64,000 bases of DNA, taken from NCBI GenBank assembly GCA_964550375.1, contig CAZJYX010000008.1:76511-140510 (forward strand), in the 5' to 3' direction. The stretch comes from JAAYXS01 sp964550375. Lineage in GTDB: Bacteria > Planctomycetota > Phycisphaerae > UBA1845 > Fen-1342. Below the pieces are notes generated by a model, which was not told where the DNA came from, did no database searches, and saw only the letters and a list, made by a program, of their open reading frames with translations. Of the stretch, positions 8,829 to 17,728 are shown piece after piece. Each line of letters opens with the position of its first letter. The stretch's first letter is position 1. A program made the translations under genes and the position numbers.

Positions 8829-8856
8829 ATTATAATACCAATGACAGCGAAGTAAA
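8829..8856 (-). promoter_or_regulatory. Promoter upstream of ispE/ncRNA
   Basis: Minus-strand TTTACT (8851-8856) and TATAAT (8829-8834) with a 16-base spacer. The A+T block TATTATAATACC is locally palindromic and also reads TATAAT on the plus strand (8831-8836). Ten of these bases plus flank recur in the bidirectional promoter at about 48.2 kb. Confidence 0.5.
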
Positions 8857-8890
8857 TGGGCGAAATGCGCGACTTGCCCCCGGCGCGGCG

Positions 8891-9991
8891 TTACAGGCAT
8901 TCCAGCCGCAGCTTCAGGTCACGTTCGTGCAGGTCCTGGAGGAACTCATCGAACTCGCCGTTGCCAAGGATGCGCTGCAGGCCGAAGAGGTCCTTGTTGA
9001 TGCGATGGTCGGTGCAGCGGTCCTGCGGGAAGTTGTAGGTGCGGATGCGGTCGCTGCGGTCGCCGGAGCCGACCATGCTACGCCGGTCGGCCTCGATCTG
9101 CCGGCGTTGCTGCGACGCGAAATGCTCATAGACACGGCTCATGAGTACGCGGCGGGCCTTGGCGCGGTTTTTGTGCTGGCTCTTCTCGTCGCGCATTGAG
9201 ACGGTGATACCGGTGGACACGTGCTCGAGCTTGATGGCGCTGGAGACCTTGTTGACGTTCTGCCCGCCGGGACCGCCGGCCCGGCTGACGTGCTCGATGA
9301 CGTCCGTTTCCCAGTTGATGTCGATCTCGACTTCCTCAGGCTCAGGCAGGACGGCCACGGTGGCGGCGGAGGTGTGGATGCGGCCCTGGGCTTCGGTCTT
9401 GGGGACGCGCTGCACGCGGTGACCGCCACCCTCGAAACGGTAATGCAGGTAGACCTCCTCCCCGGTGATATTCAGGATGGCTTCCTTGATGCCGTCGAGC
9501 TCCGATTCGGATACTGAGAGCAGTTCGGTCTTGAAGCCCTTCCGGCTGGCATAGGCCACGTACATGTCGAGCAGTTCACGGGCGAAGAGGGCCGCCTCCG
9601 CGCCGCCGGTGCCGGCCCGCACCTCGAGGATGATCGAGCGAATGGCGGCGTCGTCGCCGGTGACGAGCTTCTCCTGCAAGACCGTAAGCAGGTCCTCGCG
9701 GGCAGCCAGCAGGTCTGGCAGCTCCTGGGCGGCCAGCTCGCGCAGTTCGGCATCGGACGCGGGGTCCTCGCTGATCTCGTATGACTCGTCGATCTGTCGC
9801 ATGAGGCCTCGATATTCGCGGTACACCTTGGCGAATTTCTCGAGCTGACCGTGCTCGCGGGCCAGCTTGACCATCAGCGCGCCGTTGGCCGCCACCTCCG
9901 GCTTGTTCATTTCGCCGGCCAGTTCCGCGGCCCGTTCAGCCATTTCGCGCACGCGGGTCATCCATGCAGGATCAGCGACTCGCACGGCCAT
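8891..9991 (-). CDS. prfA: Peptide chain release factor 1
   Basis: 366 aa, the usual RF1 length. The catalytic GGQ loop is AGGPGGQNVNKVSSAIKLEH, with the glutamine near residue 244. The stop-codon-recognition PxT motif is in HRVQRVPKTEAQGRIHTS (PKT), which marks RF1 rather than RF2 (SPF). The C-terminal GDRSDRIRTYNFPQDRCTDHRIN block is diagnostic. It terminates translation at UAA/UAG. It lies just downstream of rpmE with a terminator-like hairpin between them. No prmC methyltransferase lies next to it, unlike in many bacteria. Confidence 0.97.
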   Translation of the reverse strand: MAVRVADPAWMTRVREMAERAAELAGEMNKPEVAANGALMVKLAREHGQLEKFAKVYREYRGLMRQIDESYEISEDPASDAELRELAAQELPDLLAAREDLLTVLQEKLVTGDDAAIRSIILEVRAGTGGAEAALFARELLDMYVAYASRKGFKTELLSVSESELDGIKEAILNITGEEVYLHYRFEGGGHRVQRVPKTEAQGRIHTSAATVAVLPEPEEVEIDINWETDVIEHVSRAGGPGGQNVNKVSSAIKLEHVSTGITVSMRDEKSQHKNRAKARRVLMSRVYEHFASQQRRQIEADRRSMVGSGDRSDRIRTYNFPQDRCTDHRINKDLFGLQRILGNGEFDEFLQDLHERDLKLRLECL

Positions 9992-10025
9992 GCCTGTAGT
10001 CCTCGCGCCTCAGCCCGGCAATGAC

Positions 10026-10063
10026 GGGAAAGAACGACGGCCCGCGCGCAGGCGAGGGCCGTC
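10026..10063 (-). terminator. Terminator-like hairpin between rpmE and prfA
   Basis: GACGGCCC and GGGCCGTC (10036-10043 and 10056-10063) form an 8-bp stem. The minus strand continues with a short T-rich stretch (GTTCTTTCC). This would end rpmE mRNA before prfA, probably incompletely. Confidence 0.5.
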
Positions 10064-10085
10064 CACGAATATCCTGGTATGGCAG

Positions 10086-10334
10086 CTACTTGCGGCCGCT
10101 GCGCGCCTTGCCCGCCTGGCTGCTCTGGCGGAAGTAGTCGCCACCGAACTTCTTCTGGAACCGCTCCACGCGGCCCGCCGTATCGACGAACTTCTGCTTG
10201 CCGGTGTAGAAGGGGTGACACGCGCTGCAAATGTCGACCTTCAGTTCCGCGACCGTGGCCCGCGTCTTGAAGCTGTTGCCGCAGGCGCACGTGACCTGGG
10301 CGTCAACATAGTTGGGGTGAATCTTGTCTTTCAT
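10086..10334 (-). CDS. rpmE: 50S ribosomal protein L31 (zinc-binding type)
   Basis: 82 aa. The sequence starts MKDKIHPNY, and the zinc ligands are present: C16 and C18 in TCACGN, C36 and C39 in ICSACHPFYTGKQ. This is the C+ form of L31. The C terminus is basic. It has its own promoter (10397-10425) and a short leader with a GNRA-capped hairpin (10368-10383). Confidence 0.97.
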   Translation of the reverse strand: MKDKIHPNYVDAQVTCACGNSFKTRATVAELKVDICSACHPFYTGKQKFVDTAGRVERFQKKFGGDYFRQSSQAGKARSGRK

Positions 10335-10367
10335 CGACCTATCGTCCCTTACTGCCTGTCGGCCCGC

Positions 10368-10383
10368 CGCCCTTCTCAGGGCG
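10368..10383 (-). promoter_or_regulatory. GNRA-tetraloop hairpin in the rpmE leader
   Basis: In the predicted 5' UTR of rpmE, CGCCCT-GAGA-AGGGCG forms a perfect 6-bp stem with a GAGA tetraloop, about 7 nt after the predicted transcription start. L31 autoregulatory leaders are known in several phyla; that this is one is inference. Confidence 0.35.
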
Positions 10384-10396
10384 ACACGAGCCTTGT

Positions 10397-10425
10397 ATTA
10401 TGCCGAATGACCGGCCCGTCGGCAA
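10397..10425 (-). promoter_or_regulatory. rpmE promoter
   Basis: Minus-strand TTGCCG (10420-10425), 17-base spacer, CATAAT (10397-10402). Expected start is near 10390, 55 bases before the rpmE ATG. Confidence 0.55.
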
Positions 10426-10481
10426 GGCCGCGGCGCCGGCGTATTCACCGCCGCCCTTGACCGGGCGACGCCTGCGAGCCC

Positions 10482-11180
10482 ATGACCACGTCCGACAATG
10501 ATGTAATCGTTCGGCTGGAGAATGTCGCCAAGACCTACCGCGCGCCCGGCAGTCCCGTGGCGGTCGAGGCCCTGCGCGGCGTGTCGCTGACGGTCCGCCG
10601 GGGCGAGTATCTGGCAATCGTCGGTACGTCCGGCAGTGGCAAGACGACGCTACTGAACATTATGGGCTGCCTGGACAGACCGACCGCCGGGACATACCAT
10701 CTGGGTGCCCTGGATGTGTCGCGTCTCGATGACGAGCAATTATCGGACGTCCGCGGCCGACACATCGGCTTCATCTTCCAGAATTTCAACCTGATAAGCG
10801 CCCAGACCGTCATCGAGAACCTCGCGACACCCCTCTTCTACCAGGGTGTTCCCGGACCCGCACGCCGCCAACTAGCCACCCAGATGGCCGAGCGCGTCCG
10901 CCTGCATACTCTCGCCCGCCAACGGCCGCACGAGCTCTCCGGCGGCCAGCAGCAGCGCGTCGCCATCGGCCGGGCGCTGATGAACAATCCGGACCTGCTG
11001 CTGGCGGACGAGCCGACCGGCAACCTCGACACGAGCACCGGCCAGATGATCCTGGACCTGCTGGACGACCTGAGCGGCGACGGGCGCACAATCATCATCG
11101 TGACCCATGACCCGAGCGTCGCGGCCCGCTGCCACCGGCGGGTCGAGATCTGCGATGGTCGCATCAGCACGCCGGCCTGA
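10482..11180 (+). CDS. ABC transporter ATP-binding protein (LolD/MacB type)
   Basis: 232 aa. Walker A is GTSGSGKTTLLNIMG, the Q-loop is FIFQNFNLI, the signature is LSGGQQQRVAIGRALMNNP, Walker B is LLLADEPTGNLD and the H-loop is IIIVTHD. The LDRPTAGTYHLGALDVSRL and FQNFNLIS stretches place it in the LolD/MacB/FtsE subfamily, which works with FtsX-like permeases in lipoprotein release, antibiotic export or cell-envelope stress. No permease gene is adjacent: the next gene is a convergent protease. Confidence 0.9.
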   Translation: MTTSDNDVIVRLENVAKTYRAPGSPVAVEALRGVSLTVRRGEYLAIVGTSGSGKTTLLNIMGCLDRPTAGTYHLGALDVSRLDDEQLSDVRGRHIGFIFQNFNLISAQTVIENLATPLFYQGVPGPARRQLATQMAERVRLHTLARQRPHELSGGQQQRVAIGRALMNNPDLLLADEPTGNLDTSTGQMILDLLDDLSGDGRTIIIVTHDPSVAARCHRRVEICDGRISTPA

Positions 11181-11204
11181 CACTGGGGGTCGCCGCGCGG
11201 ACTG

Positions 11205-13280
11205 CTAAGACTTCAGGCGCTCGCGCGTCAGTTCGAGCGTTCGCTGCGGATGTATGAGCAGGTACTCGCGCGAGCCGGCGCTACGGCGTTCCGCGCCTTT
11301 CTTGATCAGGAGAATCACCTGCTCGGGCGTCAGTCCCGGGTCAATCGCGAGGGTCTTTGCCGCCAGGTTGGCGACGTTGGGGGCCGCCATTGATGTGCCG
11401 GACATCTTCATCCGCGCGCCGCCCGGGACGTAACTCTCCACTTCGAAGCCATTGGCGTAGACGGCGACGGTCGGCCCGAAGCTGGTGAACGCAGTGGGAT
11501 CACCGGCCTGGTCGACGGCGCCGACGACCAGCAGGTTCGGCAGGTCAAACGACGCGGGGATGTACTCGTCGAACACGACGTCGTTGTCGGCGTTGCCGGC
11601 GGCGCAGATGAACAGGATGCCGGGCGCGCCCTGGATGGCGTCGTGGAGCCCTTGCCGCTGCACGCCGAAGACCTCGCGAGCCATTTCCCGGCGTTCTTCC
11701 GCGCTGGCGCCGATGCCGTTCTGTTCCAGCGAGGACTCGATGTCGCCCTGCGACTCGCCCCAGCTCATGTTGGCGATGCGCACGCCCTGCGCGACGAAGT
11801 AGGTCACGGTGTTACGAAACTTGTCGGCGTCGCGCAGGCCCCACTCCAGCGTGCGCGGCACCGTGACCAGCCGGTGGTCGTAACTCAGCCGGGCTATGAG
11901 CAGGCGGGCGAAGGGATTGCCGGCGACCATGATGCCGGCCACGTGCGTGCCGTGGCAATAGTTGCCGGCCAGCGCCAGGTCTTCAAGGAAGCCCTGCACC
12001 TCCGCCGGCCTGATGCCGGCCAGGAAGCGCTTTAGCGCAACCGCTTCCGGACTATCGACCGCGGCCTGCAAGTCCGTAAAGCCTTTGACGTGCTGCATGA
12101 CACCCGGCAGACGCTCGGCCATGTCTTCCAGGGGGCACAGCAGTCCGGTGGTCTTGCGCGCGTGGATGTCGTAGGCAATGCCGTGCACGTCATCGACGAA
12201 GCCGTTGAAGTCGGTATCCTCACCGTCCGACTGCTCGCCGGGATTCGTCCACAGGATCTCTCCAAACACGTCCGGATCAGTGCCCGAGTCCCAGACGGCC
12301 ATCAGCACGGGGTGGCAAACGTCCCGCGGCGCGAGCGCGACCTCGCGCGCGGCCCAGATGTCACGCTTGACCCGCCGGTTGGCATCAATCTTGTTCTGGT
12401 AGATGGCGATCATCTCGTTCCGCAGCGGCAAGCGCAGCGTCAGTGTGCTGTGCACGCCGATGATTCGGCCGGCCATACCGGCCGAGAGCTCCCCGGTGTG
12501 ATCGATGGCCGGCTGGAGCTGACCCTGTACGAAGCCGGCGATGAGGTTCGGGCTCATGATTTCGAGCCGCCCCTTGCCCTGCTCGATCTCGTCCCGCACT
12601 ACGTCCCAGGGCGCATCGGCCACCTGGGCCGCGAAGTGGCGGTAGAAGGCCTCCCGGAGGGCCGGCGAGTCTCCCCCACCCGTCTCGCGATGGGCCCAGA
12701 TGAAGGCGCGCGCGAACATCCCGGTCATGAACTTGGCCGCCGGCTTCTCCTCCAGGGCCCGAATCTGCTCGGTCCGTCTGAGCGCATCGTCATAGCGGCC
12801 TTCGAGCAGGTCGATCGTGACCAGCGTCGCGTACATCTCCTTGAGCGTCGTCGGATCGGCGACCTCGTAGGTGGCCAGGTCGGACTCCAGGTCGGCCCGC
12901 ACCAGCCGGGCCAGCTCCAGCACCTGCTCGCGCGAGTACATCAAGTCAGTCGCCTGGCCGGTAAATGGATAGACGTGCCGGGGCAGCTCGTCACGCCGCG
13001 TAATGCGGATCTTCGCGGGCGGCGGCTGCGGCGCAGTAGCTTCCGCAACCTCGGCAGGCGCGGCCGGCGCAACCGCCGGCTCAGGTGACGCCGCCGACTC
13101 AGCGGGAGGTTCAGCCGGCTCCGTGACTTCGGCCGGCTCAGCAACCATCGATGCCGGCTGCGGCTCTGCGGGGGCCGCTTGTGCGGCCGGCCGCTCGGCG
13201 GGCGCACTCGCACAGCCGGCGAACAATGCCACGGCGAGGCACACCAGTGTCACAAGTATCATCAGACGCACGTGCTTCAT
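11205..13280 (-). CDS. Subtilisin-like (S8) serine protease, lipoprotein
   Basis: 691 aa from the ATG at 13280. It starts with a lipoprotein signal (VTLVCLAVALFAGC) and a long Ala/Pro/Glu-rich linker, then an alpha-helical segment. The C-terminal half is a peptidase S8 domain with the complete triad: D331 in AVWDSGTD, H443 in CHGTHVAG and S630 in GTSMAAPNVA, plus the oxyanion asparagine in CAAGNAD. The domain has a long insertion between Asp and His (about 110 residues). Likely anchored in the outer membrane or periplasm. Confidence 0.9.
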   Translation of the reverse strand: MKHVRLMILVTLVCLAVALFAGCASAPAERPAAQAAPAEPQPASMVAEPAEVTEPAEPPAESAASPEPAVAPAAPAEVAEATAPQPPPAKIRITRRDELPRHVYPFTGQATDLMYSREQVLELARLVRADLESDLATYEVADPTTLKEMYATLVTIDLLEGRYDDALRRTEQIRALEEKPAAKFMTGMFARAFIWAHRETGGGDSPALREAFYRHFAAQVADAPWDVVRDEIEQGKGRLEIMSPNLIAGFVQGQLQPAIDHTGELSAGMAGRIIGVHSTLTLRLPLRNEMIAIYQNKIDANRRVKRDIWAAREVALAPRDVCHPVLMAVWDSGTDPDVFGEILWTNPGEQSDGEDTDFNGFVDDVHGIAYDIHARKTTGLLCPLEDMAERLPGVMQHVKGFTDLQAAVDSPEAVALKRFLAGIRPAEVQGFLEDLALAGNYCHGTHVAGIMVAGNPFARLLIARLSYDHRLVTVPRTLEWGLRDADKFRNTVTYFVAQGVRIANMSWGESQGDIESSLEQNGIGASAEERREMAREVFGVQRQGLHDAIQGAPGILFICAAGNADNDVVFDEYIPASFDLPNLLVVGAVDQAGDPTAFTSFGPTVAVYANGFEVESYVPGGARMKMSGTSMAAPNVANLAAKTLAIDPGLTPEQVILLIKKGAERRSAGSREYLLIHPQRTLELTRERLKS

Positions 13281-13455
13281 GTCGGAACTCCTTGGCAACG
13301 CCCGGCGATCGTACCGATTGCGCCGCGCAGCGACAACAGGCACGTCCAGAGCGTACCGCACACCTATCCACCCCCCTGCCGCCCCCCTACAATTCGTGAC
13401 AAAGGTCAACATTCGAACACGCGGCAACACCTTCCGGGAGACCCCGGCGAACAGC

Positions 13456-14889
13456 ATGTCAGAGTGCAACAGCCAACCCACAAACCGGCCACCGGGCCCG
13501 CCCACCTGGCAACGTGTCGGCTGGGTCTTTGTAGCCCTGGCCCTCAGCATCGGGGCTTTCAGCGGCATGCGGCGCGCGCTGCGAGATCGGCCCGACTGGC
13601 AACAACTGCGCTCCGAAGTCCGCTACGTCTGGGAACACGGGCATACCGCTCCGGGCACGGCCATGTTCGGCTACCTGCCGACAACGACCTTCGCCCTGTG
13701 GCCGTTCATGGCCTGGACCCCCCTGCCGATCGGCGCCGCCCTTTATGTGCTGAGCAACATCCTCGCCGGCCTGGCGAGCATCTGGATCCTGCGCCGCTGG
13801 TGGCTCGGGACGGACGCCGACGCCGGCTTCGTCTGGCCGGTCGCTTTGATCTGCGTCAACTTCGCCCACGCGATCCAGGCCAACCAGGTGACCATGTGGA
13901 CGCTCTTGGCCTGCGTGGCCGGGCTGGCACTGGTCGAGCGGCGCCGGGAACTGAGCGGCGGTCTGCTGCTCGGGCTGGCGGCGCTCATCAAGACCATGCC
14001 GGCCATGTTCATCGGATACCTGCTGCTGCGCCGGCGCTGGCGCGCACTGCTTGGCTTCGCCGCGGCGATCGTGCTGTTCAACATACTGCCCAGCGTCGCC
14101 TATTTCGGCTGGCGCGGTGCAATCGACGAGCACCGTGCCTGGCTGCGGCGGGCCGGCTGGCACGGCAACCGCCACCAGATTGAAGACCCCCTGCTGCGCG
14201 TCCACCGCCATCGCAGCAACGCCTCGTATTCGGCCGTGCTGGCGCGCTGGCTGCGCCGCATGCCGGACGTGAACCGACAGGTGGTGCTGAGCGGCACGCC
14301 GCCGCCCGAATTCGTGGACGCCACGCGCGCCCGGCTGGGCGAGCGGGAGGCGCTGTCCCTGGACCCGATGCCGCCGCGTACCGGCGCTTGGGCCGGGCAG
14401 ACCGTCGATATCAGTTGGGTGCCGCGCTTTGCCGTCGCCGATTTGCCGGTTCGCGTTATCTACTGGCTCTGGGCCGGCACGCTCGCCGCCGGCCTGATCG
14501 GCCTGCTGTGGATGACGTGGCGCACGCCCGCCGACGGCCAGGAATGGACCGCCCTGGCCGCGGTATGGATGCTGGCCATGTTCTGGCCGTCACCGATGGC
14601 CCGGCACTACTACCTGTCCTGGGCCTTTCCGGCGATATGCGTCGTGTGGTTCGCACTGCGCCACGATTTGGCCAAGCGCGGCCATTGGACCCGCGGCCAA
14701 CTCCTGGCCGGCACCGCCCTGCTGGCCTGGATCGTCAGCACGGCCTGTCTGGGCTGGCACCTGGCGCGCTGGTACGGCATCCACCTGGCGGCCATTGCCA
14801 TTCTAATCGCCGCCGCCGTCTGGGCCTGGCGCGTGGCCCGCCGCCAATCCTCCGCCGCTGCCCGGGCTATCAGCCCTGAGCAGCCGTAA
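13456..14889 (+). CDS. GT87-like polyprenol-phosphate glycosyltransferase, membrane protein
   Basis: 477 aa from the ATG at 13456 (the frame is open far upstream, but those residues are the shadow of the divergent protease). It has about ten hydrophobic helices. Features of GT87 (DUF2029) are visible: a first periplasmic loop with WQQLRSEVRYVWEHG and FGYLPTTTFALWPF, then a KTMPAMFIGYLLLRRRW helix-loop. A large loop (about residues 245-320) is hydrophilic. Such enzymes transfer sugars from polyprenyl phosphates outside the membrane. It resembles the protein at 28.8-30.1 kb. Its end overlaps the convergent crotonase gene by 20 bases. Confidence 0.7.
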   Translation: MSECNSQPTNRPPGPPTWQRVGWVFVALALSIGAFSGMRRALRDRPDWQQLRSEVRYVWEHGHTAPGTAMFGYLPTTTFALWPFMAWTPLPIGAALYVLSNILAGLASIWILRRWWLGTDADAGFVWPVALICVNFAHAIQANQVTMWTLLACVAGLALVERRRELSGGLLLGLAALIKTMPAMFIGYLLLRRRWRALLGFAAAIVLFNILPSVAYFGWRGAIDEHRAWLRRAGWHGNRHQIEDPLLRVHRHRSNASYSAVLARWLRRMPDVNRQVVLSGTPPPEFVDATRARLGEREALSLDPMPPRTGAWAGQTVDISWVPRFAVADLPVRVIYWLWAGTLAAGLIGLLWMTWRTPADGQEWTALAAVWMLAMFWPSPMARHYYLSWAFPAICVVWFALRHDLAKRGHWTRGQLLAGTALLAWIVSTACLGWHLARWYGIHLAAIAILIAAAVWAWRVARRQSSAAARAISPEQP

Positions 14890-15643
14890 CCCACGGAGCC
14901 GGGCGCTTCTCCAGGAACGCGCCCATGCCCTCCTTGGCCTGCGGGCTGGTGAAGCACTGGCCGAAAGCGGCAATCTCGTCATGTTGCAGCATGGCGCGCT
15001 TGGCGCAGGTGACCGCGTGTGGAGCCCCGCCGTCGAGGTGCTTGAACCAACGCTCCAGGGCGGCGTCCAATTCCTCTGCCAACGGCACAACCTCGTCAAC
15101 CAGCCCGATGCGCTGCGCCTCATCGGCCGCAATCGGCACGCCGGAGAAGATCAGCCGGCGCGCCGCCGCATCGCCGACGATGCGCGGCAAACGCTGCGTG
15201 CCGCCCCAGCCGGGGATCAGCCCGAGCGTCGTTTCCGGCAGCCCGATCTTGGCCTTGGCGACGATCAGGCGGAAATCGCACGCCAGCGCCAGCTCGCACC
15301 CACCGCCCAGGGCATGCCCGTTGACGGCCGCAAACGTCGCCTGCGGCAGGGCCGCGATGGCGTTGAACGCATTGTGGCCGGCGGTGCCGAAGCGCCGTGC
15401 GGCTTCCTCGTCAAACCGGGACATCTCGGCGATGTCGGCACCGGCCAGGAAGACCTTGCCGTCGCCGCGAAAGACCACGAAGCGCACCTGCGGATCTCGG
15501 GCCACCTCTTGAACCAGTTCACCGAGGTCGGCGACGACGCGGGACGAGAAGATGTTCACGCCGGTCTCGGGCGTGAACTTAATCGTGGCGACCGGCCCCT
15601 GCCTGGTCAGTTCGACCCGGGTCGTGGATTTCTCGCTAGCCAT
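14870..15643 (-). CDS. Enoyl-CoA hydratase/isomerase (crotonase)
   Basis: 257 aa. The oxyanion-hole segments are GKVFLAGADIAEM and VNGHALGGGCELALACD, and the glutamates of the active site appear in CELALACD and GLPETTLGLIPGWGGTQRLPR. It hydrates 2-enoyl-CoA (crotonyl-CoA) in beta-oxidation or butyrate metabolism. It is the last gene of the operon: its ATG overlaps the stop of the hydroxyacyl-CoA dehydrogenase gene (8-base overlap), so the two are translationally coupled. Confidence 0.93.
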   Translation of the reverse strand: MASEKSTTRVELTRQGPVATIKFTPETGVNIFSSRVVADLGELVQEVARDPQVRFVVFRGDGKVFLAGADIAEMSRFDEEAARRFGTAGHNAFNAIAALPQATFAAVNGHALGGGCELALACDFRLIVAKAKIGLPETTLGLIPGWGGTQRLPRIVGDAAARRLIFSGVPIAADEAQRIGLVDEVVPLAEELDAALERWFKHLDGGAPHAVTCAKRAMLQHDEIAAFGQCFTSPQAKEGMGAFLEKRPAPWVTAAQG

Positions 15644-16496
15644 AGCTGTAGAACCCCTTTCCGGACTTGCGCCCGAGCAGCCCGGCCCGCACCATCGTCC
15701 GCAGCAGCGGCGTCGGGCGATAGCGGTCTTCGCCGAGGTCGCGGTGCAGGACTTCCATGATGTTCAGGCACACGTCCAGGCCGATCAGGTCGGCCAAGGC
15801 GAGCGGCCCCATGGGGTGCGCCATGCCGAGCTTCATGACCTCGTCGATCGTCTCCGCGTTGGCGACGCCGTCCGCCAGGCAGGCGACCGCCTCGTTGATC
15901 ATCGGCATGAGGATGCGGTTGCTCACGAAGCCGGGATGATCCTTGACGATGTGCGGCGTCTTGCCCAGTTCGCGGGCCAGTGCGACCGTCGCGGCCACGA
16001 CCGGCTCAGCCGTCTGCAGGCCCACGACGACCTCGACCAGCTTCATGAGCGGCACCGGGTTGAAGAAGTGCATGCCGATGAACTGGGCGGGCCGCCCGCT
16101 GGCCGTGGCCAGCTCGCTGATGGAGATGCTGCTGGTGTTGCTGGCGAACATCACGTCCGCGGGCACCACGGCACTCAATTCCATGTACGTGCCGCGCTTG
16201 ACGGCCGGATCCTCGAAGATGGCCTCCACGACCAAGTCAACGCCTTTCATGTCAGCCATGGTCGCGTTGCGGAGGCGGCCCTTGGCGGCGTCCGCCACGT
16301 CAGCCGCGATCTTCTCCTTCTGGACCAGCTTGTCGAGGGATTTCTCGATGGTCACGATGGCATGGTCAACCGCGCCGGGTCGCGTATCCTGCATCAGCAC
16401 CTGGCGACCGGACTGGGCGAAGACCTGGGCGATGCCCGCGCCCATCGTGCCCGCGCCAATGACCCCCACGGTCTTGATGTCGGTTCGAATGTTCAC
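15636..16496 (-). CDS. 3-hydroxybutyryl-CoA / 3-hydroxyacyl-CoA dehydrogenase
   Basis: 286 aa with a GTG start at 16496, preceded by GGAGG seven bases upstream; a longer frame to 16586 gives no family-like residues. The NAD-binding Rossmann loop is GVIGAGTMGAGIAQVFAQSG. Active-site segments FASNTSSISI, GMHFFNPVPLMKLVEVV and KDHPGFVSNRILMPMINEA are those of HBD/PaaH enzymes. It oxidises 3-hydroxyacyl-CoA, downstream of the crotonase product and upstream of thiolase. Confidence 0.94.
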   Translation of the reverse strand: MNIRTDIKTVGVIGAGTMGAGIAQVFAQSGRQVLMQDTRPGAVDHAIVTIEKSLDKLVQKEKIAADVADAAKGRLRNATMADMKGVDLVVEAIFEDPAVKRGTYMELSAVVPADVMFASNTSSISISELATASGRPAQFIGMHFFNPVPLMKLVEVVVGLQTAEPVVAATVALARELGKTPHIVKDHPGFVSNRILMPMINEAVACLADGVANAETIDEVMKLGMAHPMGPLALADLIGLDVCLNIMEVLHRDLGEDRYRPTPLLRTMVRAGLLGRKSGKGFYSYG

Positions 16497-16545
16497 GCCG
16501 ATTCCTCCATTTCCGTGCTCAGGCGAAACAACATGCCGGTCGGAG

Positions 16546-17724
16546 CTACAGCAGTTCCACGGCCATGGCGACGGCGTTCCCGCCACCCAGGCAGACGGCC
16601 ATCACGCCGCGCTGGGCGTCGCGCTGCTTCATCACGTGCAGCAGCGTCACGAGCACCCGGGCGCCGCTGGCGCCGATCGGGTGGCCCAGCGCAATCGCAC
16701 CGCCGTTGACATTCACGTTCTCCCCGTCCAACTCCAGGGCTTTCAGTCCCGCCAGCGTCTGGGAGGCAAACGCCTCGTTCAGCTCGAAGACGTCCACGTC
16801 GCCCACCGACCAGCCGGCCTTGTCGCAGACCATCTGAGCGGCCACCGGCGGCGTGAAGAACAAGTCGCGCGGCGGCCCGCCGGCGGTGGCCTGCGCCACG
16901 ATGCGGGCGATCGGCTTGGTGCCGCAGCGCTTGAGCCCCTGCGGGCTCGCCACGATTACCATGCCGGCGCCGTCGGAAAGCTGCGAAGCGTTGCCGGCCG
17001 TAACGGTGCCGTCCTTGCTGAAGGCCGGCCGCAGACTCGCCAGCGACTCGGCGGTAGTATCAGCCCGGTAGGTCTCATCCGCACTGAAGGTGCCCTTGCC
17101 GCGCGGCAGCTCGATGGGGACGATTTCGTCCTTGAAGCGCCCGGCCTGGTCGGCCGCGGCGGTGCGCTGCTGGCTCCGCAAGGCACACTCGTCCTGCATC
17201 TCCCGCGTCAGGCCGGCCTTGCCGGCGGTGTATTCCGCCAGCTCGCCCATCAGTTCCTTGGTGTAGACGTTGGTAAGCCCGTCATAGAGCATCTCGTCGA
17301 CCATCTCGCTGTGGCCGAACTTGTTGCCCGAGCGCATCGTCCGCGACAGAAACGGCGCGTTGCTCATGGATTCGATGCCGCCCGCCAGGATCAGGTCGGC
17401 ATCGCCGGCCCGGATAACCTGGTCGGCGAACATGACCGCCTGCAGACCGCTGCCGCAAACCTTGTTGACCGTGCAACAGGAGATCGAGTCCTTGATGCCG
17501 GCACCCAGAGCGACTTGCCGGGCCGGATTCTGCCCGCAGCCGGCCTGCAGGACCTGGCCCACGTAGACCTCGTCGAATCCGTTCGCGTCCGCCTGGCCGG
17601 CCGCGATCACGCCCTTGGCGACCTGGGTGCCGACTTCCATGGCGCTTAGCCCCGCCAGCGTCCCCAGAAACTTGCCGATCGGACTGCGCCGGGCGGCGAC
17701 GATGTACGCACACTCATTTGCCAT
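16546..17724 (-). CDS. Acetyl-CoA acetyltransferase (thiolase)
   Basis: 392 aa, the normal thiolase length. The nucleophilic cysteine is in NKVCGSGLQAVM, the histidine in NVNGGAIALGHPIGASGARVL and the second cysteine in MAVCLGGGNAVAMAVE. It catalyses condensation or thiolysis between acetyl-CoA and acetoacetyl-CoA. It sits in the middle of the five-gene operon, 4 bases after the acyl-CoA dehydrogenase stop. Confidence 0.95.
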   Translation of the reverse strand: MANECAYIVAARRSPIGKFLGTLAGLSAMEVGTQVAKGVIAAGQADANGFDEVYVGQVLQAGCGQNPARQVALGAGIKDSISCCTVNKVCGSGLQAVMFADQVIRAGDADLILAGGIESMSNAPFLSRTMRSGNKFGHSEMVDEMLYDGLTNVYTKELMGELAEYTAGKAGLTREMQDECALRSQQRTAAADQAGRFKDEIVPIELPRGKGTFSADETYRADTTAESLASLRPAFSKDGTVTAGNASQLSDGAGMVIVASPQGLKRCGTKPIARIVAQATAGGPPRDLFFTPPVAAQMVCDKAGWSVGDVDVFELNEAFASQTLAGLKALELDGENVNVNGGAIALGHPIGASGARVLVTLLHVMKQRDAQRGVMAVCLGGGNAVAMAVELL

Positions 17725-17728
17725 TGAC

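Noticed and set aside
12090..13088. 332-aa plus-strand frame opposite the subtilisin-like protease
   Set aside because: Antisense to a gene with conserved S8 motifs; no protein family features.
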